The notes beneath the pieces are model-generated. The model ran no database searches. It saw only the letters and a list, made by a program, of their open reading frames with translations, and was not told where the DNA came from. Made by a program: the position numbers and the translations under genes. A stretch of DNA of 64,000 nucleotides, from positions 6,203,001 through 6,267,000 of the forward strand of contig NZ_AP018365.1 of assembly GCF_016756395.1 (NCBI RefSeq). Reading direction: 5' to 3'. This stretch comes from Streptomyces sp. SN-593. Lineage in GTDB: Bacteria; Actinomycetota; Actinomycetes; Streptomycetales; Streptomycetaceae. Below, one piece after another: positions 35,201 through 43,747 of this stretch (position 1 is its first letter; each line of letters begins with the position of its first letter).

Positions 35201-35623
35201 TTGAGTGCGATGAGCCAGGCGGCACAGAATCTGAACTGGTTGATCACCAATTTCGTGGACAACACCCCTGGGGTGTCCCACACGGTGGTGGTCTCCGCCG
35301 ATGGCCTGCTGCTCGCGATGTCTGATGGTTTTCCGCGTGATCGTGCGGATCAGTTGGCGGCGGTGGCCTCGGGGTTGACGTCGTTGACGGCTGGTGCCTC
35401 CCGGATCTTCGAGGGGGGGAGTGTGAACCAGACGGTGGTGGAGATGGAGCGGGGCTTCCTGTTCATCATGTCGGTGTCGGACGGCTCGTCCCTGGCGGTC
35501 CTGGCGCATCCTGAGTGCGACATCGGTCTGGTCGGCTACGAGATGGCCCTGCTCGTCGACCGGGCGGGAAGCGTCCTCACCCCCGACCTCCGCGCCGAAC
35601 TCCAGGGCAGCTTGCTCAACTAA
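35201..35623 (+). CDS. cvnB: Conservon 2 roadblock/LC7-domain protein CvnB
   Basis: 140 aa. Almost the same protein as the first CvnB; I see a single Ala-to-Ser difference near the C-terminus (DRAGAVL versus DRAGSVL). The DNA is identical from 35186 to 35490 to the first copy and then diverges at silent sites. The TTG start follows the cvnA stop directly, with AGGAG upstream, as in copy 1. Two near-identical partners could cross-talk between the conservons. Confidence 0.94.
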   Translation: MSAMSQAAQNLNWLITNFVDNTPGVSHTVVVSADGLLLAMSDGFPRDRADQLAAVASGLTSLTAGASRIFEGGSVNQTVVEMERGFLFIMSVSDGSSLAVLAHPECDIGLVGYEMALLVDRAGSVLTPDLRAELQGSLLN

Positions 35624-35698
35624 CGCACGGGCGGCGCGAGCGCCCGGGCACCTGCCAGGTGTTCGGGCGGCCGCGCGGCCGTTTCAGGAGGAGGACCA

Positions 35699-36352
35699 GT
35701 GAGCACTTCCCCCGGTGCAGACCCGTACGGCAACCAGCACCAGCAGCCGGCGCAGCCGTACGGCTACCCGTCGGCCCCCGAGCCGGAGCGGCGGCCCGGG
35801 CAGCCCGGCACGCCCTACCGCCAGCCGCGCATCCAGCCGTACGCCCCACCGCAGGCACCGCCGCCGCAGGGCCAGGGGCCGCGCCAGGGACAGTACGGCC
35901 GCCCGCCGGCGCAGGGCCAGGGCCCGGACTACGGCCAGGGCGCGGAGTACGGGCAGGGCGCTGAGTACGGCCGGGAGACGGGCCGGCACGAAGCCGACCG
36001 CTCACGCACGCCCTCGGGGCTGGTCCGCCCCTACGCCATGACCGGCGGCCGCACCAGGCCGCGCTACCAGCTCGCCATCGAGGCGCTGGTCAGTACCACC
36101 GCCGACCCGGAGCGGCTGCGCGGGCAGCTCCCCGAGCACCAGCGGATCTGCCTGCTGTGCCGCGAGGTCAAGTCGGTCGCCGAGATCTCCGCGCTGCTGA
36201 CCATCCCGCTCGGGGTGGTCCGCATCCTTGTCGCCGACCTGGCCGAGGCCGGACTGGTCGCGATCCATCAGCCCGGCGGCGACGAGGCCGCCGGCGGCCA
36301 GCCAGATGTGACACTGCTTGAAAGGGTGCTCAGTGGACTTCGGAAGCTCTAG
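35699..36352 (+). CDS. cvnC: Conservon 2 DUF742 protein CvnC with disordered N-terminus
   Basis: 217 aa. The C-terminal 120 residues match DUF742 and the first CvnC. The N-terminal 95 residues are Pro/Gln/Tyr/Gly-rich disorder absent from copy 1. The GTG start has AGGAGGA upstream. Contains RPYAMTGGRTRPRYQLAIEALV and a Cys pair in LCRE/CLL that copy 1 lacks. Overlaps cvnD by 20 nt. Confidence 0.92.
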   Translation: MSTSPGADPYGNQHQQPAQPYGYPSAPEPERRPGQPGTPYRQPRIQPYAPPQAPPPQGQGPRQGQYGRPPAQGQGPDYGQGAEYGQGAEYGRETGRHEADRSRTPSGLVRPYAMTGGRTRPRYQLAIEALVSTTADPERLRGQLPEHQRICLLCREVKSVAEISALLTIPLGVVRILVADLAEAGLVAIHQPGGDEAAGGQPDVTLLERVLSGLRKL

Positions 36353-36911
36353 CGGTCCGGCCCGCGCCACCACCTCCGCGAAGATCGTGGTGGCGGGCGG
36401 ATTCGGCGTGGGCAAGACCACGTTCGTCGGTGCCGTCTCGGAGATCAACCCGCTGCGCACAGAAGCCGTGATGACCTCCGCGTCAGCCGGCATCGACGAC
36501 CTCACGCACGCGCCGGACAAGACCACCACCACGGTGGCGATGGACTTCGGCCGCATCACGCTCGACGAGGACCTGATCCTCTACCTGTTCGGCACGCCCG
36601 GGCAGGACCGGTTCTGGTTCATGTGGGACGACCTGGTGCGCGGCGCGATCGGCGCGATCGTCCTGGTGGACACCAGGCGGCTGGCGGACTGCTTCCCGGC
36701 GGTGGACTACTTCGAGAACAGCGGGCTGCCGTTCGTGATCGCGCTCAACGGCTTCGACGGCCACCAGCCGTACGGGCCGGAGGAGGTCCGCGAGGCACTC
36801 CAGATCGGTCCTGAGGCGCCGATCATCACCACCGACGCCCGCAACCGCGGTGACGCCAAGAGCGCGCTGATCACGCTGGTCGAGCACGCCCTGATGGCCC
36901 GGCTGCGCTAG
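36333..36911 (+). CDS. cvnD: Conservon 2 small GTPase CvnD
   Basis: 192 aa. MglA-like GTPase with P-loop GGFGVGKTT, FGTPGQDRF switch and ALNGFDG. Long stretches of DNA are identical to the first cvnD (for example around 36570-36650), which suggests gene conversion or recent duplication here as well. The GTG start lies within the end of cvnC, preceded by GAAAGGG. It ends at a hairpin terminator. Confidence 0.94.
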   Translation: MDFGSSSGPARATTSAKIVVAGGFGVGKTTFVGAVSEINPLRTEAVMTSASAGIDDLTHAPDKTTTTVAMDFGRITLDEDLILYLFGTPGQDRFWFMWDDLVRGAIGAIVLVDTRRLADCFPAVDYFENSGLPFVIALNGFDGHQPYGPEEVREALQIGPEAPIITTDARNRGDAKSALITLVEHALMARLR

Positions 36912-36925
36912 CGCCGGACCGTCCC

Positions 36926-36952
36926 GCCGGTGCGCCAGCGCGGCGCACCGGC
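36926..36952 (+). terminator. Terminator of conservon 2
   Basis: An 11-bp stem (36926-36936 with 36942-36952; GCCGGTGCGCC with its complement) has an AGCGC loop and starts 15 nt after the cvnD stop. Confidence 0.75.
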
Positions 36953-36983
36953 CCGGTTCCGGGGGGACTTGGCGATACTCGTT

Positions 36984-37012
36984 TTGGAGCGCTGTCCCGG
37001 ATCGGGTAATGT
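36984..37012 (+). promoter_or_regulatory. Promoter of the tRNA cluster
   Basis: TTGGAG (36984-36989) and TAATGT (37007-37012) have exactly 17 nt between them, upstream of the tRNA-Gln gene. Start would be near 37019, giving a 5' leader of about 75 nt to be trimmed. Confidence 0.65.
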
Positions 37013-37095
37013 TCTTCCTGCGCCGCCGGACAGGGCCAAGGCCCGGGACGGAGACGCGAAACCGAACAAGATCCCCTGCGGGGATTGCGTTTTGG

Positions 37096-37167
37096 TGGGG
37101 TATGGTGTAATTGGCAACACGGCTGATTCTGGTTCAGTTGTTCTAGGTTCGAGTCCTGGTACCCCAG
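37096..37167 (+). tRNA. tRNA-Gln (CTG anticodon)
   Basis: Acceptor stem TGGGGTA with TACCCCA, discriminator G, anticodon loop TTCTGGT giving anticodon CTG (reads CAG), and T-arm with GGTTCGAGTCC. No CCA is encoded; the 3' bases continue CAGCAC. Confidence 0.95.
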
Positions 37168-37187
37168 CAGCACTCAAGCAAGTGCGA

Positions 37188-37260
37188 GCCCCCGTTGTGT
37201 AGCGGCCTAGCACGCTGCCCTCTCACGGCAGTAGCGCCGGTTCGAATCCGGTCGGGGGTA
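37188..37260 (+). tRNA. tRNA-Glu (CTC anticodon), copy 1
   Basis: Acceptor stem GCCCCCG with CGGGGGT, discriminator A, anticodon loop CTCTCAC with anticodon CTC (reads GAG), T-arm CCGGTTCGAATCCGG. CCA is not encoded. It lies 20 nt after tRNA-Gln in the same transcript. Confidence 0.95.
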
Positions 37261-37323
37261 CTGATCCTCTCGCTCCGTCCCCGTCGGGTCGCTCCCGGCG
37301 CGGACGACGCGAGGATCGCTAGG

Positions 37324-37396
37324 GCCCCCGTTGTGTAGCGGCCTAGCACGCTGCCCTCTCACGGCAGTAGCGCCGGTTCGAATCCGGTCGGGGGTA
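37324..37396 (+). tRNA. tRNA-Glu (CTC anticodon), copy 2
   Basis: 73 nt, identical to the copy at 37188-37260, after a 63-nt spacer. Anticodon CTC. Followed by a strong terminator. Confidence 0.95.
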
Positions 37397-37410
37397 CGCA
37401 TCGAACGTCC

Positions 37411-37441
37411 AGAAGCCCGCCGCGGACCGCGGCGGGCTTCT
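37411..37441. terminator. Terminator of the tRNA operon / ndgR
   Basis: AGAAGCCCGCCGCGG (37411-37425) and its exact complement (37427-37441) form a long stem whose realistic loop is about GGACC. T-rich bases follow on the plus strand. It serves the tRNA operon and probably the convergent ndgR. Confidence 0.85.
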
Positions 37442-37465
37442 TCCGTGTGTCCGCGGGCACCGCGC

Positions 37466-38182
37466 TCAGCCGGTGCGGCGCAGCGCCTCGCTGAGCCGGC
37501 CGGCGGCGTCCACCACGGCCTGGGCGTGCATCCGGCCCGGGTGCCGGGTGAGCCGCTCGATCGGTCCGGAGACCGACACCGCGGCGACCACGCGGTTGGA
37601 CGGCCCGCGCACCGGGGCGGAGACCGAGGCGACTCCGGGCTCGCGCTCGCCGATCGACTGCGACCAGCCGCGGCGGCGCACCCCGGACAGCGCGGTGGCG
37701 GTGAAACGGGCCCCCTGAAGGCCCCTGTGCAGCCGCTCGGGCTCCTCCCAGGCCATCAGGACCTGCGCGGCCGAGCCGGCCTTCATCGGCAGCGTGGAGC
37801 CCACCGGCACGGTGTCCCGCAGTCCGGACAGCCGCTCCGCCGCGGCCACGCAGATCCGCATGTCGCCCTGGCGCCGATAGAGCTGGGCGCTCTCCCCGGT
37901 CACGTCGCGCAGGTGCGTCAGCACCGGTCCCGCGGTCGCCAGCAGCCGGTCCTCGCCGGCCGCGGCGGCCAGTTCCGACAGGCGCGGGCCCAGGATGAAG
38001 CGGCCCTGCATGTCGCGAGCCACCATGCGATGGTGTTCGAGCGCGACCGCCAGGCGGTGCGCGGTGGGGCGGGCCAGGCCCGTGGCACCGACAAGCCCGG
38101 CCAGGGTGGCCGGACCCGACTCCAGCGCACTGAGCACCAGAGCCGCCTTGTCGAGAACGCCGACGCCGCTAGAGTTGTCCAT
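37466..38182 (-). CDS. ndgR: IclR-family regulator NdgR (leucine and nitrogen metabolism)
   Basis: 238 aa. IclR-type activator/repressor with an N-terminal winged helix (residues about 8-65; LAGLVGATGLARPTAHRLAVALEHH) and a C-terminal effector-binding domain (about 75-235). In Streptomyces NdgR sits next to leuCD, regulates it and influences amino-acid-dependent growth and antibiotic production; the orthologue in Corynebacterium is LtbR. It is divergent from leuC with 127 nt between the genes. Start ATG at 38182 (MDNSSGVGVLDKAALV). Confidence 0.93.
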   Translation of the reverse strand: MDNSSGVGVLDKAALVLSALESGPATLAGLVGATGLARPTAHRLAVALEHHRMVARDMQGRFILGPRLSELAAAAGEDRLLATAGPVLTHLRDVTGESAQLYRRQGDMRICVAAAERLSGLRDTVPVGSTLPMKAGSAAQVLMAWEEPERLHRGLQGARFTATALSGVRRRGWSQSIGEREPGVASVSAPVRGPSNRVVAAVSVSGPIERLTRHPGRMHAQAVVDAAGRLSEALRRTG

Positions 38183-38207
38183 GCAACGATACTCGCGTCT
38201 CAGAGTG

Positions 38208-38222
38208 TGAAACGCAAGTTCA
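38208..38222. promoter_or_regulatory. Candidate NdgR operator in the ndgR-leuC gap
   Basis: TGAAACGCAAGTTCA has inverted TGAA/TTCA ends in the AT-richer middle of the divergent region, where an IclR regulator would bind to control leuCD and itself. The symmetry is imperfect beyond four bases per side. Confidence 0.4.
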
Positions 38223-38309
38223 ATTTTCCCGGGAACGCGTCACGCTGGGAGCACAGCGCAGGACCAACACCTAGTGGGCCCCGCGACGACGCGGGCCGGA
38301 GGGACAGCG

Positions 38310-39734
<1,425 letters not shown>

Positions 39735-39740
39735 GCCGCC

Positions 39741-40346
39741 ATGGAAGCCTTCACCACCCACACCGGCCGGGCCGTGCCGCTGCGCCGCACCAACGTGGAC
39801 ACCGACCAGATCATCCCCGCGCACTGGCTGAAGAAGGTCACCCGCAACGGGTTCGAGGACGGCCTGTTCGAGGCGTGGCGCAAGGACGAGGCGTTCGTGC
39901 TGAACGCCCCGCAGTACGCCGGTGCGACCGTCCTGGTCGCCGGGCCCGACTTCGGCACCGGCTCGTCCCGCGAGCACGCCGTCTGGGCGCTCCAGAACTA
40001 CGGCTTCAAGACGGTGATCTCCTCCCGCTTCGCGGACATCTTCCGCGGCAACTCGCTGAAGAACGGGCTGCTGACGGTGGTGCTGCCGCAGGAGGTCGTC
40101 GAGGAGCTGTGGCAGCTCACCGAGGCCGACCCGACCGCGGAGATCACCGTGGACCTGGTCGCCCGGGAGGTGCGGGCCGACCGCCCGCAGGGGCCGCTGG
40201 TCGCCCCGTTCGACCTGGACGACAACGCCCGCTGGCGGCTGCTGGAGGGGCTGGACGACATCAGCCTGACGCTGGCCAACGAGGCGGACATCGCCGCGTT
40301 CGAGAGCACCCGGCCGTCCTGGAAGCCCAGCACCGCGCGCGTCTGA
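39741..40346 (+). CDS. leuD: 3-isopropylmalate dehydratase small subunit
   Basis: 201 aa. Swivel-domain partner of LeuC. Conserved RRTNVDTDQIIPAHWLKKVTRNGFEDGLFEAWR, GPDFGTGSSREHAVWAL and FADIFRGNSLKNGLL. Length and spacing (6 nt after leuC) are standard. A strong terminator follows. Confidence 0.97.
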   Translation: MEAFTTHTGRAVPLRRTNVDTDQIIPAHWLKKVTRNGFEDGLFEAWRKDEAFVLNAPQYAGATVLVAGPDFGTGSSREHAVWALQNYGFKTVISSRFADIFRGNSLKNGLLTVVLPQEVVEELWQLTEADPTAEITVDLVAREVRADRPQGPLVAPFDLDDNARWRLLEGLDDISLTLANEADIAAFESTRPSWKPSTARV

Positions 40347-40387
40347 ACCCCCGGCGGCCGCCCGCCCGGCCGCCGCACGCACCGCGC

Positions 40388-40419
40388 AAGCGCCCCCCAC
40401 GTCCTCGTGGGGGGCGCTT
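40388..40419 (+). terminator. Terminator after leuD
   Basis: AAGCGCCCCCCACG (40388-40401) and its exact complement (40406-40419) form a 14-bp stem with a TCCT loop, 41 nt past leuD. Confidence 0.88.
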
Positions 40420-40604
40420 TGCGTGTGTCCGGCCGCCCGCCGCCGACCCGTCGCCGCATCTCCGGCCGTGTGTTCGCCCCCGCCCCCGTGCGCGTGACCG
40501 CGCCGGACGGCCGAGACCCCGCCATGGGTACGAAAAATCAGGCACGGAACACCCGGTTGGCCCTGTCGCGCTCGACAACTCGCCGCAGATGGCACAATCG
40601 ACGC

Positions 40605-40829
40605 ATGGAACGCGACGGCCAACTGGAGCTCTACGGGGTCCTCGCCGCGCGTCTGAAGCAGGCGCACACGCGCGTCGCCAATCCCGAAGTCCCGGACGGG
40701 ACAAGGCGGGAGTTGACCCGGCGGCTGCTCGCGGTGACCGCGGTGGCGAAGCACGATCTCGCCGACGCGGCACGGCGCCTGGAGGTGTTAACGGCTGAGT
40801 TGGACGACCTCGGAATCCCCGATCACTGA
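40605..40829 (+). CDS. Small coiled-coil hypothetical protein with a TTA codon (74 aa)
   Basis: 74 aa, predicted all-helical with heptad-like leucines (LYGVLAARLKQAHTRV, RRLLAVTAVAKHDLADAARRLEVLTAELDDLG). Conserved in position between leuD and hupS in Streptomyces as I recall; function unknown. The ATG follows CACAAT by 6 nt without an RBS, so it is probably leaderless. Codon 40788-40790 is TTA, rare in this genome and decoded by the bldA tRNA, so expression may be tied to development or stationary phase. Confidence 0.8.
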   Translation: MERDGQLELYGVLAARLKQAHTRVANPEVPDGTRRELTRRLLAVTAVAKHDLADAARRLEVLTAELDDLGIPDH

Positions 40830-40883
40830 TCACGCGGAGTACCGAGTTCGTTGCGGCACAAGGGTGATTCGCCCGTTTCGTAT

Positions 40884-40912
40884 TTGATTTGCGGTATATA
40901 TCCGCCTAGCGT
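40884..40912 (+). promoter_or_regulatory. hupS promoter
   Basis: TTGATT (40884-40889) and TAGCGT (40907-40912) are separated by 17 nt. The spacer holds GCGG-TATATAT-CCGC, a short inverted repeat that could be an operator. Transcription would start near 40919, 44 nt before hupS. Confidence 0.65.
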
Positions 40913-40962
40913 GCGAAATCAGCCCGTACTCATTCGCCGGGCAAGTTTCCGAAGGGGAAGAC

Positions 40963-41583
40963 GTGAACAAGGCGCAGCTCGTAGAAGCGATTGCCGACAA
41001 GGTGGGCGGCCGGCAGGCCGCCGCGGACGCGGTTGACGCGGTTCTCGACGCGATCGTCCGCGCGGTGGTCTCCGGTGACCGTGTCTCGGTCACCGGGTTC
41101 GGTTCGTTCGAGAAGGTCGAGCGTCCCGCCCGTTACGCTCGCAACCCCCAGACCGGGGAGCGGGTCCGGGTCAAGAAGACCTCCGTGCCGCGCTTCCGTG
41201 CGGGGCAGGGCTTCAAGGACCTGGTGAGCGGGTCGAAGAAGCTTCCCCGTGGCGGCGAGGTCGCGGTCAAGAAGGCGCCCAAGGGCAGCCTGAGCGGCGG
41301 TGCCTCGACCACCGCCCGCACCGCCACGAAGAAGGCCGCCGCGAAGAAGGCGACCACCGCGCGGAAGGCGGCCACCGCCAAGAGCGCGGCCGCGAAGAAG
41401 ACCACGGCGGCCAAGAAGACCACCGCGAAGAAGGCCACCACCGCCAAGAAGTCGGCGGCGAAGAAGGCCACCACCGCGAAGAAGTCGGCCGCCAAGAAGG
41501 CGCCCGCGAAGAAGGCCACCGCCAAGAAGGCCCCGGCCAAGCGCGCCGCCCGCAAGACCGCGAAGCGTGCCGCCGCCAGGTGA
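40963..41583 (+). CDS. hupS: HU-family nucleoid protein with lysine-rich tail (HupS)
   Basis: 206 aa. The N-terminal HU domain (residues 1-93) shows MNKAQLVEAIADKVGG, the DNA-binding arm GFGSFEKVERPARYARNPQTGERVRVK and FRAGQGFKDLV. The C-terminal 100 residues are histone H1-like repeats of AKK, TAKK and AAKKA. This two-part layout is the actinomycete HupS/HupB type; in Streptomyces HupS acts in spore nucleoid compaction. GTG start with AAGGGGAAG upstream. The tail repeats make the DNA low-complexity. Confidence 0.95.
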   Translation: MNKAQLVEAIADKVGGRQAAADAVDAVLDAIVRAVVSGDRVSVTGFGSFEKVERPARYARNPQTGERVRVKKTSVPRFRAGQGFKDLVSGSKKLPRGGEVAVKKAPKGSLSGGASTTARTATKKAAAKKATTARKAATAKSAAAKKTTAAKKTTAKKATTAKKSAAKKATTAKKSAAKKAPAKKATAKKAPAKRAARKTAKRAAAR

Positions 41584-41652
41584 CAGCCGCTCCACCCCTG
41601 CCGCACCGCGGCGCCGCTTCACCGCACCACAGCTCAACCCGCTTCACCGCGC

Positions 41653-41688
41653 CGGGCCGGGCCCCTCTCCCACGGGGTGCCCGGCCCG
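41653..41688 (+). terminator. Terminator after hupS
   Basis: CGGGCCGGGC (41653-41662) with GCCCGGCCCG (41679-41688) forms a 10-bp perfect stem, with CCCC/GGGG pairing possible inside the loop. Convergent genes lie on both sides. Confidence 0.7.
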
Positions 41689-41714
41689 CGCTATTGCCCG
41701 TCCCCGGGCTGAAA

Positions 41715-41951
41715 TCAGCCCGCGGCCGCGCCCCGGTCCGGCAGGTCGGGCAGGGTCGCCAGCGTCAGGAACGTCACGCGCCGGGCCGGCCCCGTGCCCT
41801 CGGTGCGGATGCGGAGGCGCTGGCCCGGGCGCAGCAGCCGCAGTTCGCCGGCGTCGAAGGCCGCGGCGTCGAACTCCAGCGGGGTGCCGTCGTCCAGCAG
41901 CACACTGCCGCTGCGGCTGGCGGCGTCGAACGTGAAGGCGGTTGCTTGCAT
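41715..41951 (-). CDS. Small OB-fold/cold-shock-like protein (78 aa)
   Basis: 78 aa. The pattern FTFDAASRSGSVLLDDGTPLEFDAAAF followed by LLRPGQRLRIRTEG and VTFLTL resembles a five-stranded cold-shock/OB fold, but the RNP1/RNP2 aromatic motifs of true Csp proteins are weak, so nucleic-acid binding is uncertain. The ATG at 41951 lies 7 nt after TAGGCT on the minus strand, so it is probably leaderless. That -10 box directly abuts the end of a MITE-like repeat. A longer N-terminal extension would run into the repeat and is not real. Confidence 0.7.
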   Translation of the reverse strand: MQATAFTFDAASRSGSVLLDDGTPLEFDAAAFDAGELRLLRPGQRLRIRTEGTGPARRVTFLTLATLPDLPDRGAAAG

Positions 41952-42019
41952 ACGGCCCAGCCTAAGGGCTGTCCCGCACCCCCCGACGGGCCTGCGGCGC
42001 GGGACCACGGAGCCCGGCC

Positions 42020-42189
42020 CTAAGGGCTGTCCCGCAATCCCCGACGGGCGTGCGACGACAGCCACGGCGCCTCGCTTCGTTGTCGGGCACATCCACATAC
42101 GACCCGGTATGAGGACGACCCTCCGCCTTGCGATCCACCGCATCTGACGCCGCACGCTGATCCGCCGGGGATTGCGGGACAGCCTTTAG
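42020..42189. mobile_element. MITE-like element with 23-bp terminal inverted repeats
   Basis: About 170 bp bounded by 42020-42042 and 42167-42189, which are inverted copies with one mismatch (outer end CTAAGGGCTGTCCCGCAATC). There is no transposase gene. A second, partial copy of the left end starts at 41962 (CTAAGGGCTGTCCCGCAC), so a truncated or nested element covers about 41962-42019. From memory, elements of this sequence type recur in Streptomyces intergenic DNA. The right end overlaps the stop codon of cofC. Confidence 0.8.
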
Positions 42190-42857
42190 GCGCCGCGGGC
42201 GGTCAGCGCGGCGGCGGCCACCGCCGTGAAGGGCCCGACCCCCAGTGCCAGGGCGGCGGCCAGATCCTCCAGGGTGTCCACGTCCTGCCGCACGGAGGGG
42301 GCCGCGGGCAGCGTGATCTCGGCGGCGCCGGACGCGAGATGGCGCGCACGGGATGCCCCGCCGAACCCGGGCGCCAGCGGCAGGCACGGCACCGTGCAGA
42401 GCAAGGTTGTCCCCGTGCCGGCCGCATCGGCGAGGAACGCCCGCTCACAGGCCCCGGCCGCCGCCCGCAGCACTTCCGCCAGCTCGGCCGGCCGCAAGGC
42501 CGGGAGATCGCCGTTCAGGGCCGCGACCGGCGCGTGCGGGCGGCGCGCCCTGACCGTCGCCTCACCGTGCCGCAGCGCGGCGTTCAACCCGGCGGCGGGG
42601 GAGTCCGCCACGACGAACGCCCCCAGCCCGGCGAGCTCCGCCCCGGCGGCCGGGTCGTCGGTGACCACCGTGACGTCCTCGACCTCCGCGCACGCCAGCG
42701 CGGCGCCCACCGTGTCCAGCACGAACGCCAGCGCGAGCGCGGGCCGTACCGTCCCCGCGGCCGCCAGCCTGCTCTTGGCCACCTCCAGCGGCTTCAACGG
42801 CACCACCAGCGACCAGCCCGTCCCGTCCCCGCCGCTACCGCCCCGCACGCCGCTCAT
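42186..42857 (-). CDS. cofC: 2-phospho-L-lactate / phosphoenolpyruvate guanylyltransferase (F420 synthesis)
   Basis: 223 aa from the ATG at 42857. Activates 2-phospholactate or PEP with GTP for coenzyme F420 assembly (CofC/FbiD). Seen: LVVPLKPLEVAKSRLA, VTVVTDDP, NAALRHGEATV, ALNGDLPALRPAEL with the metal Asp, FLADAAGTGTTLL and QDVDTLEDLAAAL. CACAAT sits 7 nt before this ATG; the alternative ATG at 42866 overlaps that -10 box. Its stop codon (TAA) lies inside the right end of the MITE, so the last residues may have been altered by insertion. Confidence 0.92.
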   Translation of the reverse strand: MSGVRGGSGGDGTGWSLVVPLKPLEVAKSRLAAAGTVRPALALAFVLDTVGAALACAEVEDVTVVTDDPAAGAELAGLGAFVVADSPAAGLNAALRHGEATVRARRPHAPVAALNGDLPALRPAELAEVLRAAAGACERAFLADAAGTGTTLLCTVPCLPLAPGFGGASRARHLASGAAEITLPAAPSVRQDVDTLEDLAAALALGVGPFTAVAAAALTARGA

Positions 42858-43006
42858 GCCGTCCATTGTGCGGCCCGCGCCGCCGGTGCGGACGTCCCGG
42901 CGGCGGCCGGTGGCAGAGGTGCCCCCTCGGACGCCAACCGCTGGCGTTAACCTCTCGGTAGCCGCGATCCTTGAGCGGCGCCACCGGCAACGAAGAGGAG
43001 TCCCGG

Positions 43007-43747
43007 GTGTCCCGCCGCAGAATCGGTTTCTGGTACCGCCTGGCGGCCGCCATCGCCAAGCCGCCGCTCATCGTGCTCTTCAAGCGGGACTGGCGCGGAA
43101 TGGAGAACATTCCGGCCGAGGGAGGATTCCTCACCGCGGTGAATCACAACTCGTACCTCGACCCGTTGCTGTACGCGCATTTCCAGTACAACACCGGTCG
43201 GCTTCCGCGCTTCCTGGCGAAGGCCGCGCTGTTCAAGCCGTTCTTCGTCGGCACCGTGATGCGCGGCACCGGGCAGATCCCGGTGGTGCGGGCCAGCGCC
43301 GACGCCGCGGCCGCCTACCGCTCGGCGGTCGAGGCGGTCAACAAGGGCGAGTGCGTGGCGTTCTACCCCGAGGGCACCCTCACCCGCGACCCCGACCAGT
43401 GGCCGATGGTCGGCAAGACCGGCGTGGCCCGCGTCGCGCTGCTCACCCGCGCCCCCGTCATCCCGATCGCCCAGTGGGGCGCGAACGAGTTCCTGCCGCC
43501 GTACGCGAAGAAGCCGAGCTTCCTGCCCCGCAAGACGCACCGCGTGCTGGTCGGCCCGCCGGTCGACCTCGGCGCCTGGTACGGGAAGGAGCCCACCGCC
43601 GAGGTGCTGCGCGAGGTCACCGGGGCCATCATGTCCGATGTGAAGCAACTCCTCGCCGACGTCCGCGGCATCCCCGCCCCGGACGGACTGTACGACCCGC
43701 GCAAGGCCGCCAAGGGCACCGCCGCCGACGGCGAGGGGGCGGCGTGA
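43007..43747 (+). CDS. plsC: 1-acyl-sn-glycerol-3-phosphate acyltransferase
   Basis: 246 aa. Membrane-associated acyltransferase of phospholipid synthesis. Catalytic NHNSYLD (HxxxxD-like, AVNHNSYLDPL) and FYPEGTLTRD glycerophosphate-binding motif; N-terminal amphipathic/membrane stretch FWYRLAAAIAKPPLIVLF. GTG start with GAGGAG 6 nt upstream. Overlaps gpsA by GTGA, and both serve glycerophospholipid synthesis. Confidence 0.93.
   Translation: MSRRRIGFWYRLAAAIAKPPLIVLFKRDWRGMENIPAEGGFLTAVNHNSYLDPLLYAHFQYNTGRLPRFLAKAALFKPFFVGTVMRGTGQIPVVRASADAAAAYRSAVEAVNKGECVAFYPEGTLTRDPDQWPMVGKTGVARVALLTRAPVIPIAQWGANEFLPPYAKKPSFLPRKTHRVLVGPPVDLGAWYGKEPTAEVLREVTGAIMSDVKQLLADVRGIPAPDGLYDPRKAAKGTAADGEGAA

Noticed and set aside
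31652..35509. A 1285-codon minus-strand frame opposite conservon 2
   Set aside because: Antisense shadow of cvnA and cvnB; no family features and no ribosome binding site.
36871..37401. Several small minus-strand frames over the tRNA cluster
   Set aside because: They read through the tRNA-Gln and tRNA-Glu genes and repeat because the tRNAs are identical; not coding.
42062..42155. Short coding frames inside the 170-bp inverted-repeat element
   Set aside because: Far too short for a transposase and without motifs; treated as a non-autonomous element.
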